64,000 nucleotides of DNA, taken from NCBI GenBank assembly GCA_961205875.1, contig OY540817.1:5677001-5741000 (forward strand), written 5' to 3'. Positions 9,915-21,900 of the stretch are shown one piece after another. Position 1 is the first letter of the stretch. The number at the start of each line of letters is the position of its first letter. This stretch comes from Sialis fuliginosa (Eukaryota > Arthropoda > Insecta > Megaloptera > Sialidae). The position numbers and the translations under genes were made by a program. The notes beneath the pieces are model-generated. The model saw nothing but the letters and a program-made list of their open reading frames with translations, was not told where the DNA came from and ran no database searches.

Positions 9915-12297
9915 TTAACCAATTATAACACCGGCCCCTAATCTAAATTGCGCCTTGTTGTGGTTCATCGTTCCACTCAGCGCAAACGTGAATGGTAACG
10001 GCTGAAGCTTCTTTTCAAAAACTGCTCCTACATTCCAGTTCGAATCAACCATACCTGAAATTAATTATCTAACATCAACAACTGTCTATCGCACTAACGA
10101 CACCTCATTAAGTGATTGGAATTTGATTTTTCTTGCCAACAATTCATTTATAGTACTCAGCTTTGAAACAATCACAGGGTGTTCATAAGTTAATGAAAAA
10201 AAATTCCCTGACTTTCCAAATTTTTTAGTAAATTCCCATTACCCTGAAACCAGATTTTCCAGTGATTTCCCTGAAACTTGATTTTTTAGAAAATTCCCTG
10301 AAACCAGATTTTTTAGTAATTTCCCTGATATTTCCTAAAACCAGATTTTATTAATTACCCTTAAACCAATTTCTAGTATATTTCCTGATTTTTCATTGAA
10401 ACCCAATTTTCTAGTAAATTCCCTGAAACCGGATTTTCCAGTAAATTTCCAGATTTTTTTTAGTAAATTCTAGACAGCCCATCATCACTTCAAGCTTCCG
10501 TAACATTTCTCTAACATTGTAGAATCACACAACACGTATTTCTTTAGTTATGATGTTGATAGGTATTTAGTTATTTTCAATAACCAAAAAAAATCAAAAA
10601 GTACCAATTATTTAAATTTATGAACACTCGACAACAATGTTAGTAACACTGTCTACTAAATAACAAATCACTTACCTCTAAAAACTAAGTCAGTTCTTGG
10701 TATATCCACTTGGTACGCAACAGTCGCAACAGATTCTTGTAATCTAAAGTTCGTTTCTAATTCAACACCTAATTGAAGCTGCGATGAAGCTTTCTGCCAA
10801 AAGCAAGTGTGTAAACCGGCCTGTCCTAGCGTTCCCGATAACATCCAATCATCTGTCGAGTACCTGAATAAATAAATTCAATTATAATAATTTCAGGGGT
10901 CGAAACAAGTTCAGTGTTCAAAAATACTGATTTTACTGACACATAAATCTAAAAATACTGACTTTTACTGACTATCTGAACCGAGTTAAAAAATATAGGT
11001 GTTATGTATTAAAAAAATACTTTTATAATTATTGGTCTCCACAATCACCATAGCCAACCCTTACCACCTTTTTATTATGTTCGTAACAAAAGTAACAAAT
11101 ATTACAGTTAAGTTTTGTTAATTTTTCTTACAGAACTTGGCATAGCCAGTGCTAGAGTGAGATTATGTTGTTTATTTGTTCACGTATACATACCTTACAA
11201 TTATGTCATAAAATATCTTCTAAAAGTTTGTAATAAACAATACAAATAAGTAAACAAAATAGAACATTATTTATAATTTAAATATATTTTTCACGGTAAT
11301 TGTATCGTTTTGAAGTCAAATAGTGAGTTTTTTCATGATAAATAGGGCTCTGATGTGAAAACTTTGAGTGCCAAACCCAAAAAACTGACCATTTTCTCAA
11401 AAAACTGACCAGGTTACAAAAAACTGACTTTTACTGATTTTAATGACCAGTTTTGACCCCTGTAATTTAAACGGTCCCTATTTAAAACAAATATTACCTT
11501 GCGGCTGCACTTAGTACAGCTATCTGTCCGTTAGGCACGTGTGGGCCACATTGATAAGCTAATTCTGCTCCCAGAGCAAGTCGTGGTGTAACTGATTGTA
11601 AGTAATGAAATACACCAACTCCGGAATTGTTTAAAATGTTTGGATTGCCGATCGTAAGAGTACCAGTAAAATCACTACCACGGTAATCAGCAGAGACTTG
11701 AGTGGCTACGAATTTAGATCCTTGTACCTGTATTAAATAAGAAATATTATTTAAAAATCAATGTGTAAACAGGTCAATAGAAATTTACCTGTGCAGCAAA
11801 TTTACAACGAACGTGGTCCCCGAATTGATGGATAACGTTTGCATTCATATTCCCAGATGGATCTATATCCCCTAGTAACACTGGAAATGCTTCCGATGGG
11901 GAGAATTGTTTTGTGCCAACGTAAGTAGCTCCGAATCTATATCCGCTAGGAGTGATACTACTCATGTTTATTGTATGAGATACTTGAAAATGACTACTTA
12001 ATCCTTTATTTACCATTAGCTTGGCTCCTTCAAAACATGTAGGGAAGACATCTAAAAATTGGTTATTTTACATTAACATGATATCTTAAGAATTGAGGTT
12101 ATGTAAACTTAATTAAAACGCGTTGACAGGAACATACCTTTGCATTTTTTATGCAAATCCTCCATACATCCAGGATTTTCAATTTTCGTTTCACTTCTTT
12201 GTAACCCATCCCCGGAAGTTGGCAGTTTGACAAATCCTGGAGCTCCTGTTGGTGGAGGAGGCGGCAGTGATCCAGAAGTAGCATACACATTTCCCAT
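9915..12297 (-). CDS. Tom40: Mitochondrial import receptor subunit Tom40
   Basis: Five exons on the minus strand (12297-12138, 12051-11789, 11727-11498, 10863-10676, 10054-9915), all GT-AG and phase-consistent, give a complete 326-residue protein, close to other insect Tom40 proteins. Tom40 is the beta-barrel pore of the TOM complex in the mitochondrial outer membrane, through which nuclear-encoded precursors enter. Evidence: a short proline-rich N-terminus ([13 protein letters not shown]), the family signature [20 protein letters not shown] followed by [15 protein letters not shown], alternating polar/apolar strands throughout (porin_3 fold), and the C-terminal strand ending [10 protein letters not shown]. 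The ATG precedes GNVYATSG and is the only start that includes the proline-rich segment. Introns 3 and 4 hold repeat sequence; the exons look intact. Confidence 0.95.
10190..10475. repeat. Degenerate minisatellite in Tom40 intron 4
   Basis: About eight diverged head-to-tail units of roughly 30-40 bp built on ttccctgaaaccagatttt followed by a agtaaa-type spacer. Non-coding. Confidence 0.7.
10894..11462. mobile_element. hAT-like MITE in Tom40 intron 3
   Basis: The left end CAGGGGTCGAAAC pairs with the right end GTTTTGACCCCTG. The interior is rich in actgacttttactga-type motifs in direct and inverted order. The flanks share TAATTT on both sides (10888-10893, 11463-11468), a partial match to an 8-bp hAT duplication. 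Class is tentative. Confidence 0.6.
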
Positions 12298-14344
12298 TGT
12301 AATAATATAATGTTATATATACAAAAATGAGTCAATAAACTATATGTGATCACAACAAAAATATTCAGGCACGCAATTTAATTAACACTTCAACAACATT
12401 ATACAATCACACAAAAAATATAACATAACCAACACGTTTCCGAGCGAAGCTCATTCAAAGACAGTTCGATATTGAAAAACTAGTTCACAGAAAAAAGCAC
12501 CAGAGAGCACAAAGCGCTCAAAAGAAAAGGCGGTATATTTAAAATGACAAATGTAAAAATATAAAATAATATTGTTTATTTGTAAAAAGAATAAAACAAA
12601 ATTCAATACTGGTTGCTAATGAATAAGATGTATTTATTTTTAAGTAATGATTGTAGACTCACAATCAGTATCGCATCTAGTTTTTTTGTGTGCAGGATAA
12701 CTAGGTAAGTATATAAATTATAAATGTTATATAAAATTTTCTGCTGGAACATTATAAATAATTTATATCTTCAACTAATTTCAAAAATAATTATTTACCA
12801 GGCGAAAATGGGTAAAAACTACAAATTTTGAAAAAATTATTTCCACGCTTGTAATTAATGGAAAAATATGAAAAAAATGAGAGAGTAGAAGAAAAAAGTA
12901 AAAAAATAGTTTCACTGATATCGGTCATTATTAAGCGACTCGTTGGCAGACAACGCGTGTGACATTGAGACATCAATACTGTTGAAGATATATATTATAT
13001 TAAATCAATGTCGTGTTGTATATTATAATATGTACTTATGAGAAAAGGACGATAAACTAAGTTAGTATAAAAAAACAGTCTTGATAATTTTTAAATAAAG
13101 AAATTATCATTGTAATAAGAAATAAAAAATACAAACTTACCAAATTGTTATATTAAAGATAATAAAGTTCAACAATGTTATTATTAATTACATTTATATT
13201 TATTATATTCAAGTACATGTTACAAATGAGTTTTTACAATCTCCATTTTACAATACAACATCTAAAAATTATAATTTAGTAACTAACTAGCACTAGTGAC
13301 TAGAATACTGATTAAATTAAGTCTTTTGTAGTTTACGAGAACCTAAAAAGCGATCTCTTAAAGATATAAACAAGCAGCAACTGTAGAGTGAAACAGAGAA
13401 CTGTGATTACATAGTGAGCAAGGAATGTTTTGCAGATAACCTAAAAACATTATTATCTTACATATTTTATGCTATTGTTGGAATGAAATATTACAATTAT
13501 TTTCATGACATTCTATCTAATTCTATTTATAGTAAATACTGAAAATGTTGGTCAATTTGAATTATGTTACGTTTAGCAATAATGTTCTATAGAAGTGTTT
13601 CTCCGATGAATCATAGAAAGTGCGGTTACTTACCGTTTGACATATAGAGTAATATATTGATATAAAAAATAAATCTATTAAAAATTGCAAGTTATTCTCT
13701 AAAATACAGGAACTATATCTACATCAATAATCAAAAAATCAATAATATACAGTAAAGATTCCATACATATAATATATATGTATATGTACTTATAAATACG
13801 CTGCAAAATACAGCCACATCAAAACATTGCCTTGAGAATTCAAATCTGAAGCTGCAAAGTTTCAACGTTGCTGTTTGCCAAGGTTAACTGTAATAACAAT
13901 TAATTTAAAGAATGTATCGAATCTTTACATGTGTTTATATTTTGTACTACATAAATAATATCAGATTTTTGATTAAAGAATGAAATCTGTAATTGAAATA
14001 AAAGTGGTACTAATCGTAAGATAGCTAACATACAACAACACCAAAACAAACAACCGAATAGTAAATTTAGTACACAAAGCATTTACAATGTAGTATGAGA
14101 ATCACCGCTACAGACTTTACACGATACAATAAACATTACAAATGAATCACAACGTTATTGCAACACAGTTTAACTATTTTTGGTTTATATGGGCGATACT
14201 TTATTTTTTAAAAGATTTAAACTTAACTGACAGTTAAAAACATTGTTACAAAACTGAACATAACCTCAAACTTGCGTCTGGTGGTGGGAAAAGAAACCAA
14301 GGAGTAAAAAATATAGGTTTAGGGAGGTAAATATAATACTTTGA
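12298..14344. other. Tom40 upstream region, AT-rich, no gene recognised
   Basis: 12298-12560 should contain the Tom40 5' UTR and promoter (minus strand); I saw no firm core element. About 12950-13075 shares a diverged block (gacaacgsgtg...gtacttrtgagaaa) with about 17015-17100, so both are copies of a dispersed repeat. The rest is simple AT-rich sequence with scattered short ORFs lacking protein character. Confidence 0.4.
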
Positions 14345-14676
14345 TGTCCGGTATCATAAAGGACCTAACAAATTTGTTAGCTAACAAACACTTTCAACTG
14401 AGGTATCAAACATATATGACAGTTCTTTTGGAGTTTGTTGATGACTTTGACAAGTTTCGCGCACGTGTTGAAGGTAAATACAAACGGTATTAAAACAGTG
14501 GTGATGTTATGAAAATTATTTTGTACGGTCAAAGATGCCAACTGTGTTACAATTAATTGAAGTGTCACTGCTCTAAATTCCATAACTAATCCATAGATAC
14601 TAGTACAGTATTAATACCCCATATGAATGTAATTGCTAGCTAACAAATTTTGTTAGGTCCTTTATAATACCGGGCA
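14345..14676 (+). mobile_element. Harbinger-like MITE, copy 1 (332 bp)
   Basis: Inverted ends TGTCCGGTATCATAAAGGAC on the left and the reverse complement of ...ATAATACCGGGCA on the right; TIRs run about 43 bp. Flanked by TGA on both sides (14342-14344, 14677-14679). Other copies: 18468-18799, 18811-19096, 56432-56764, and a single end at 48118. The 68-aa ORF inside is shared among copies only because the copies are related; it has no recognisable protein character. Confidence 0.85.
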
Positions 14677-14679
14677 TGA

Positions 14680-15144
14680 GAAAGATTATGCTGTATTTAC
14701 AAATAAAAAGAACGTATTCCCTAAGTTTCTGTATAAATATAGATGTCATTATGTGTTGCATACGATTAATCAATTTGAGTCAAATTTGTATTATTATTGT
14801 ACCGTGCAATTTGAGTGTAAGTACAATAAGCTTGTATAGTAGTGTTATGACATTAAAATTTTAAATTTCTACGTACAAATACGTATAAAAAAGAGATATA
14901 GGCCATTAGAACAGTTTCCGACGACACAATTTAGTAGACGTACATCAATGTGGCAAAAATCGTTATTTGTAATATACATATATATATGGCAAAATTTGTG
15001 TGCAAAAGTATTAAAATATTAATTATATAATTATTAAATGACAATTATACAATAAAATGGCATATTAGACACGACAATGCTACCACGGTCACTGGAATTA
15101 TCAGTCGAGATATTTATATATAAAAAACTTCTTATTTAATTTAT
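14680..15144. other. AT-rich interval, nothing recognised
   Basis: No gene, repeat boundary or RNA gene seen. Confidence 0.4.
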
Positions 15145-15722
15145 AGGCAAGACGCCAAGTATTTTGGATTTGAAGAAATTCAGACTGGATCTTTTTTTTC
15201 ATAAAATTAGAGCATCATTAAGAAATCCTCCTGAAGTTTCTCCGATCTGGGATAAAAATCAGTTTTTGCTGATTTATTAGCTTTCTTTCAACTTTATGCT
15301 GAAAATGAGTATATATAAAATGAAAAATAATTAAATTCTTTACAAAAAAAGTTCTATACATACTTTTCATCAGATTCGTACTTCACCGAATAACTTTATT
15401 ATAATTACTGTTTCTTTCAATTATAATAAATTTAGATAGTCTTTATTTGTTGAAGTACCAATCTGACGAAAAATATGTCTAAGACCTTTTAATTTAATTA
15501 ATTTTCATCATTACTCGGTGAAGTATGAATCTAACAAAAAATATGTTTAGAACTTTTTATATATAGCATTTAATTATCTTTAATTTTATATCTGACTATT
15601 TTTGCCGTAAAGTTGAAAGAAAGTTGAGAAATCGGTAAAAACTGATTTTTGCCTCTTCCCGAGGATTTCTTAGTGACATTTTATATAAAAAAATCCAGAT
15701 TTCCGTCTTGGCTCCCTGGCCT
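15145..15722. mobile_element. Foldback element downstream of the RASGEF1 gene
   Basis: The left arm (aggcaagacgccaagtattt) pairs with the right arm (gtcttggctccctggcct), and inner arms around gaaatcctc pair with gaggatttc. The middle has three copies of a gtactycaccga/gaagtacsaatctgac motif in both orientations. No target duplication resolved. Confidence 0.55.
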
Positions 15723-15786
15723 ATTAGGCAGGAATAGAAATAAACTATTCTGTATCGCATCTGCTTGAGGGGAATTTCGTTGCACA

Positions 15787-15810
15787 TTTATTTGTACTAA
15801 TATATTTATT
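15787..15810 (-). terminator. Polyadenylation signals of the RASGEF1 gene
   Basis: Two minus-strand AATAAA hexamers (complement of tttatt at 15787-15792 and 15805-15810), 112-135 bp past the stop codon. Confidence 0.5.
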
Positions 15811-15921
15811 AAAAAAACCGTCCTGCAGATATTGAACTAAATTATGATACGATAAGAAAATTATTTAAAACAAATGCAATACAGAACACGTGATTTAATT
15901 CTAAGCATGGCATTGTGTGTT

Positions 15922-18900
15922 TTACGAAGTATTTACTTCCGCTTTAAGACTCTTGTACCGTTCCCGTTCCTGGTTGTTTTCTGGTTGTTCGCATTCGAAG
16001 CTAGCGAGGGCGAGTGCGTTCTCATCAAGTACAGAACTTGTCTGAAGGAGGACAATCAGTTTCGGATTCTTCTCAAATGGACAGGTCACTTGTTTCCATG
16101 CCATGAATTCGGTTACTTGTTTCGCAAGTTGCCAGAACTTTTCGAAGTTGATATGACCGTTTGGTAATCTAAACAAATATTTTATTGGTTTCAGTTTTTT
16201 TTCATATATCTCAAATAGCTGAAACTATGATAAAAATGATCACAATCAATTTTTACAAAAAGGAAATTAAAGCTTGATATCTCTTTAACAAGATTCTTTA
16301 AAAAAAAATTTTTTTTTAATCTGAAATAAACTTAAGATTTCAATTTTTGAAAAAAAAAAAAAAAATTACTCACTTATTTGAACACCCTTCATTCAGAAAA
16401 TACAGATCTTTCACAAGAAGGCTAAAGAACGGAATAACGATTCTCTGGCGTTCATCTCGAGCTCCAGCCGATCTCCACATAGCTGCCTTTAGGGTCGATC
16501 GGTAACTGCTGAAATTGCTACTTGGATCCATTTGATGCTCCAAGATCGAAAATTTCCCTGACTGAATTTTATTCCACTAAAAAAAAAAAAAAAACAATAA
16601 TTATTTCAATCATTTACGCATTCAAATAAAAACTCTTACCGTTTTCTTTAACCTAGAAATCGGCGACATATTTAACCCTGCGATTATAGCCATTAGCGAG
16701 TTAAAATTACCAATATTGAAACATTCTCGCGCGGTTTCTATCCAGTATTCCACGATTCTTACGCGGACTTTCTTTTTGGGGTACTATAAAAGATTCAAAC
16801 CAATTAATAAAATCCTAAAGTACATGTTTTTTCTGTAGTTATACTTCTTTAGGCATATCGCTACACATTTTTAGATGGGCATTTTAACTGGTGACCGTGT
16901 TCGATGTAACACTTGGAAATATTCGGGTAAACTCGTTTTTGTTATGAAGTTAGCTGAGTAGTTATCGATAACAATAAAAGAGTGCGGCTCAGGGATCAGG
17001 GATAGACAACGGGTGCGAGCGCAACACGAGTTATTGAAGATGTTGCGTATACTATATTGTACTTGTGAGAAAGAGACAGTAAATTGAGTTCGTGTATGGA
17101 AACTGAGATAGCCAACATAACACATTTGTGAAATACAGTATACAGTGAAAGTTACAGTAAAACTTCAAATATTTAAAAGACAATTATGCAAATTTAAATA
17201 AAACGGTGTGAAAATGAGAAGAGCGTTCAGTTTAAATAACGTAGTGTCTTCTGATTCGCCACCAGAGGTATCGAGAGTTAAAAAATTGATAAGTGTTTAA
17301 AATATTTAAAGGTTAGTTTTTTGTAGTTGTTTTTCAACAACGCCAAAGAAGTATAACTTCTAACGCATGTACATACGTACACACATACACTTTTTTTCGA
17401 TGTTCGTACCTTACAAACTTCCGTTGCTACTAAATAACTAAGTCGATTGAACCACTGAACATACGATTCCAGGTTCCTTGTTTTCTTCATATCCTTAAAC
17501 GACGTTTCTATATTTGGGTTTTCTTTTGCGAAAGCTTGAACGAATTCTTCTGGTCCGATAAATGATAGTCTTTCTAATTCAATGTGCGTTAATTGTTGAG
17601 CCAGAAATCCTATAATTAATAACCCTTGTTAAGTATAATTTTTTTTAGTCTGTATGTCACAACCCTCCTAGTCTCTCATTTATATACCTATTAAGATGAA
17701 ATTTGTTATTTGATGACCCAAAAACAAAAATGATAAAAATTTTGAAAAAATATTTTTAGACCCCCCTCCCAGTGTACTCAAATTTGTTTTCCACTTACCC
17801 CATGTCTTTAGATAGGTCTCCTAAAATGCAATAAAAAATGTTTAAGGACCTTTTTGATTTTAACCCTTCAGTCACAAGATATTTGCTTTGAAAGTCCTTA
17901 TCAAAGCACCCCCCACCCCTCTAATTTCAAAACTATCAACACAAAAAAGGTGTCTTTAGATAGGTCTCCTAAAATGCAATAAAAATGTTTAAGGACCTTT
18001 TTGATTTTAACCCTTCAGTCACGAGATATTTGCTTTGAAAGTCCTTATCAAAGCATCCCCCCCCACCCCTCCAATTTCAAAACTATCAACAACAAAAATT
18101 TGAAAAAATCCAGAATGTAGCTTTTAATTAACACTTTCAATGAAAATTATAACGAACACTAGCAAAAATATTTTATGAAAAATTTAGAAATAACTTTTTT
18201 TTAATATAAATCATTGTAACACTTTTAGAGAGATTACATGAAATGGCTCTAGATACGTATTATCAATAGGGTTGCCAGGTCTGCTTCCAAAAAATCGTGG
18301 ACAAGCGGAGGGGGGTGGGTGGTAGTAATAAAAAAATAAAATAAATTTTTTTTGATTTAATTAGAACACAGCAAACTAGTATTTACATAAAAACAATGAT
18401 TAACTTTTATGTTTATAATGCTTCAACGAAATCATTGGTTTAGTTAGGTTAGATTCTCCTATCCTTATGTCCGGTATTATAAAGGACCTAACAAATTTGT
18501 TAGCTAACAAGCACTTTCAACTGAGATATCAAACTTATATGACAGTTCTTTTGGAGTTTGTTGATGACTTTGACAAGTTTCGCGCACGCGTTGTAGGTAA
18601 ATACAAACGGTATTAAAACAAAGGTGATGTTATGAAAATTATTTTGTACGGTCAAAGATGCCAACTGTGGTACAATTAGTTGAAGTGTCACTGCTCTAAA
18701 TTCCATAACTAATCCATAGATACTAGTACAGAATTAATACCCCATTTGAATGTAATTGCTAGCTAGCAAATTTTGTTAGGTCGTTTATAATACCGGATAT
18801 TATTCTCTTATGCCCGGTATTATAAAGGACCTAACAAAATTTGTTAGCTAGCAATTACATTCAAATGGGGTATTAATACTGTACTAGTATCTATGGATTA

Positions 18901-21900
18901 GTTATGGAATTTAGAGCAGTGACACTTCAACTAATTGTAACACAGTTTTAATACCGTTTGTATTTACCTTCAACGCGTGCGCGAAACTTGTCAAAGTCAT
19001 CAACAAACTCCAAAAGAACTGTCATATAAGTTTGATATCTCAGTTGAAAGTGTTTGTTAGCTAACAAATTTGTTAGGTCCTTTATGATACCGGACATTAG
19101 ACTGTACAGCTTTAGATTACGTACTATTTCATCATAAAGCTTTTGAATAAAAAAAATGTCCACTATTTTGTGGAAAAAAAAACAGTGAACATAATGTGAA
19201 AAAAGCGGACTGTCCGCTCAAATAGTGGACACCTGGCAGCCCTAATTATCAAGCACTTTTTTTAAATTTTGTTTCATCTTAAATTCGCTAAATAACTTCA
19301 AAATTAGATAAATTAAATGAACATACCAGGATGCGGACATAATTCCATAATATCAAGAGGGGCATCAGTTTCCCCGCTGCACGATTCAGCCATTTTCCTC
19401 AACGCCTCTTCGTGCTGCTCTAGAGCTGTCAGCCTCTGTAGGAGCCCGTGTAAGAGCGTCGATACGTCCGACCGTAACTCCCTACGTGCAGCCGAACACC
19501 TCTGGGAGATGACACGCACGTGGCGCATGACTCTCTCATCGCGGAAGTCGTACGGGAACGTATCGGCCCACTCTGCAAGCAGCTGGAGTAGACGCGACGC
19601 AAACTGTGCGGTCGCGTCGTCTTGGGTCTCTTCGCCGGAGATCGGGGGAAGTTCCGTGAATATAGTCGAATCTACAGCTAGAGATATTGTTTTATTAGTT
19701 AAGTACATTTAGATGAAAAATAGCCGTGTCTGGGGAAAAATTCGCAATCAGCTCAATTTTTGTATACACCTTCATTTTGTCTTTATAAATAAGGTACCAA
19801 AAGTCTCCATACTTTTCTACAGCCCACAAAAGTTTAGTTTTAAGTAAATATCTCTGTATCTATTGGTTCTATGACTAAAATAGTTATTATCAAATATAAA
19901 GTTAAGAAAATTACCTACATACAATAAAGATCTTACAACTTTTTTCGTACAAGCAGGCCCGGATTTAAAAATTTGCCGCCCCTAGGCAGTTGAGAAAATT
20001 GCCGCCCCCCCTCCTCGAAACTAACAGTTTAAGTCATAGATGTCAAAATATAAAACTCAGGATCTTTTTTTTTTTTTGGTTGCGTCAGTTTCAAATTTTA
20101 TAAATTTTTATAAAGTTACATTAGGAAACATAAAACCTTTTTTTTGTTATGCTTGAGTTACATGTATAGAGAAATTATTACTTATGGGTTGAAATATTTA
20201 CGTCTCGATTTTCGGATGGCAAACTCATCGATAATGGAATCAAAATCAAATTCGATTCCAACAAGTTTTCAAAGTTTCCACCAAAATTTGCCGCCCTTCA
20301 ATTCTTGCCGCCCTAGGCAGCTGCCTACTCTGCCTGCATGGTAAATCCGGGCCTGCGTACAAGTAATCGTTTTCGCTTATTAAGAGGGTATTCTAGTCTA
20401 AAAATGTGAAAATATCACAATTTTTTTTTGCATTTTATCAATAAACAGGGTTTCAAAAATATGTATTCAAAACTCTATAAAATGCAAAAAAATGTTTTTG
20501 ATATTTTCACATTTTTAGACTAGAATACCCTCTTAAGAGATACTTTACTTAAAACCAATTGTTAGCACATTTTGTGGGTTGTAAAAAAGTATGCTCGCAT
20601 GGGATTGTTGGGGGATTTTTGGTACCTTATTTATAAAGACAAAATGAAGGTGTATACAAAAATTCAGCTCATTGCGAATTTTTCCCCAGTGAAAACCTAA
20701 AATTCCTGGACTATATTAGGATATTTTGTGTGTAATATTTAAAACGTACTATCGTCAGTTTCGGTGAGTGGTCCCAGTAGACGTTGTTGTGAGTCGCATA
20801 ATGTACAGATACGGGCTAGAAGTTCGTGGGGTTTAATAAATAGGCGTGAGCTGAGCAGGAAGGCAAAGACGTAGGCACGATCGGGATAGTAACGTTCCGT
20901 TGGCACCATGTGTTGGATCAGAGCTTCTAAGGGTCCCGAAATTAGGTTTCCATCGCGGTAAACCAATGCCTGCAACAAAATGGATAATTTCATCAAAATC
21001 CGAAATAAACGCTTTATAATACAGTCGGGACTCGTTTATTTTAAACCTTCTGAATCGTTTTGAATCGAGGAAGTCGCGTTTATTGGAAGTCGAGAGGGGT
21101 TCCCGCCAAGTTATGTATAGATCCTTGACCAATCAGCGTTAGCGCGGGAATTGACGTCACCACGAAGATGTATTCAAATGTTATAAATGTATAATAGAAT
21201 ATCAATTACAAGATATCCTTTATTTATTCTTGTCTTCGTATTTTTTGATATTTTAACAACATATACAATCAATGAAGTACAAATTCGACATACATAGTCA
21301 GAATGGATTCAAGGGAGATCAAAAACTCTAATTCAGAAAAAATCAAAACTGATCCTTAATATAAAATTTCATCCTGCTATGTATTGAGTATTAAGTTACA
21401 GCGTCAACAGATCAGCCGACAGACAGACATACTTAGTTAGAATGGATTCAAGGGAGATCAAAAACTCTAATTCAGAAAAAATCAAAGTGAATTAAAAAAA
21501 TAAGAAAGTAAAAATGTGATTATTTCAAAAATATTAGCACCTCTCCCCCACCAAATTTTTTTTACGTATAGCTTTAAGATACTTTTTAAACTACATCACT
21601 TTTTTTGTTATTTTGTTATTTTTGACACCTTCTCCTAATTATTTTTTATTTAAAAAAATACACTTATATTAAATGTAATACATATGACGTCATATATTAT
21701 CTAAATTCTAACCCTTTCCACTTCTTTTGTCAAACTGTCACACTAAACACTCCGCCCCCTCCCCTAACCACAACATGCATAGGTACGCAATATTTATGTA
21801 AATTTTAAATAAATATTTAAAAAAATAAACAATATTTACGTTTAGCAACTGAAGAATTCTTCGTCGACGATAAAATGCAGCAAATGGATTCATCTTATAT

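Larger units (their letters stand above)
19730..20689. mobile_element. Foldback element hosting two nested MITEs
   Basis: Inverted arms start CTGGGGAAAAATTCGCAAT on the left and end with its complement at 20689. They continue through tgtatacaccttcattttgt and aataaggtaccaaaa for about 130 bp. The loop contains a complete hAT MITE (19954-20355) and a complete TTAA-flanked MITE (20384-20532). Sits in a RASGEF1 intron, about 50 bp upstream (in gene terms) of the exon at 19677-19327. Confidence 0.8.

Noticed and set aside
12099-12353. 84-codon minus-strand ORF overlapping Tom40 exon 1
   Set aside because: Wrong frame; runs through the Tom40 intron donor.
14377-14583. 68-aa ORF repeated at 18500 and, altered, at 56527
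   Set aside because: Shared only because the MITE copies are related; the frame is not kept in copy 3 and there is no known domain.
19317-19712. 131-codon + strand ORF
   Set aside because: Mirror of the RASGEF1 exon on the minus strand; the minus frame has the RasGEF_N motif and proper splice borders.
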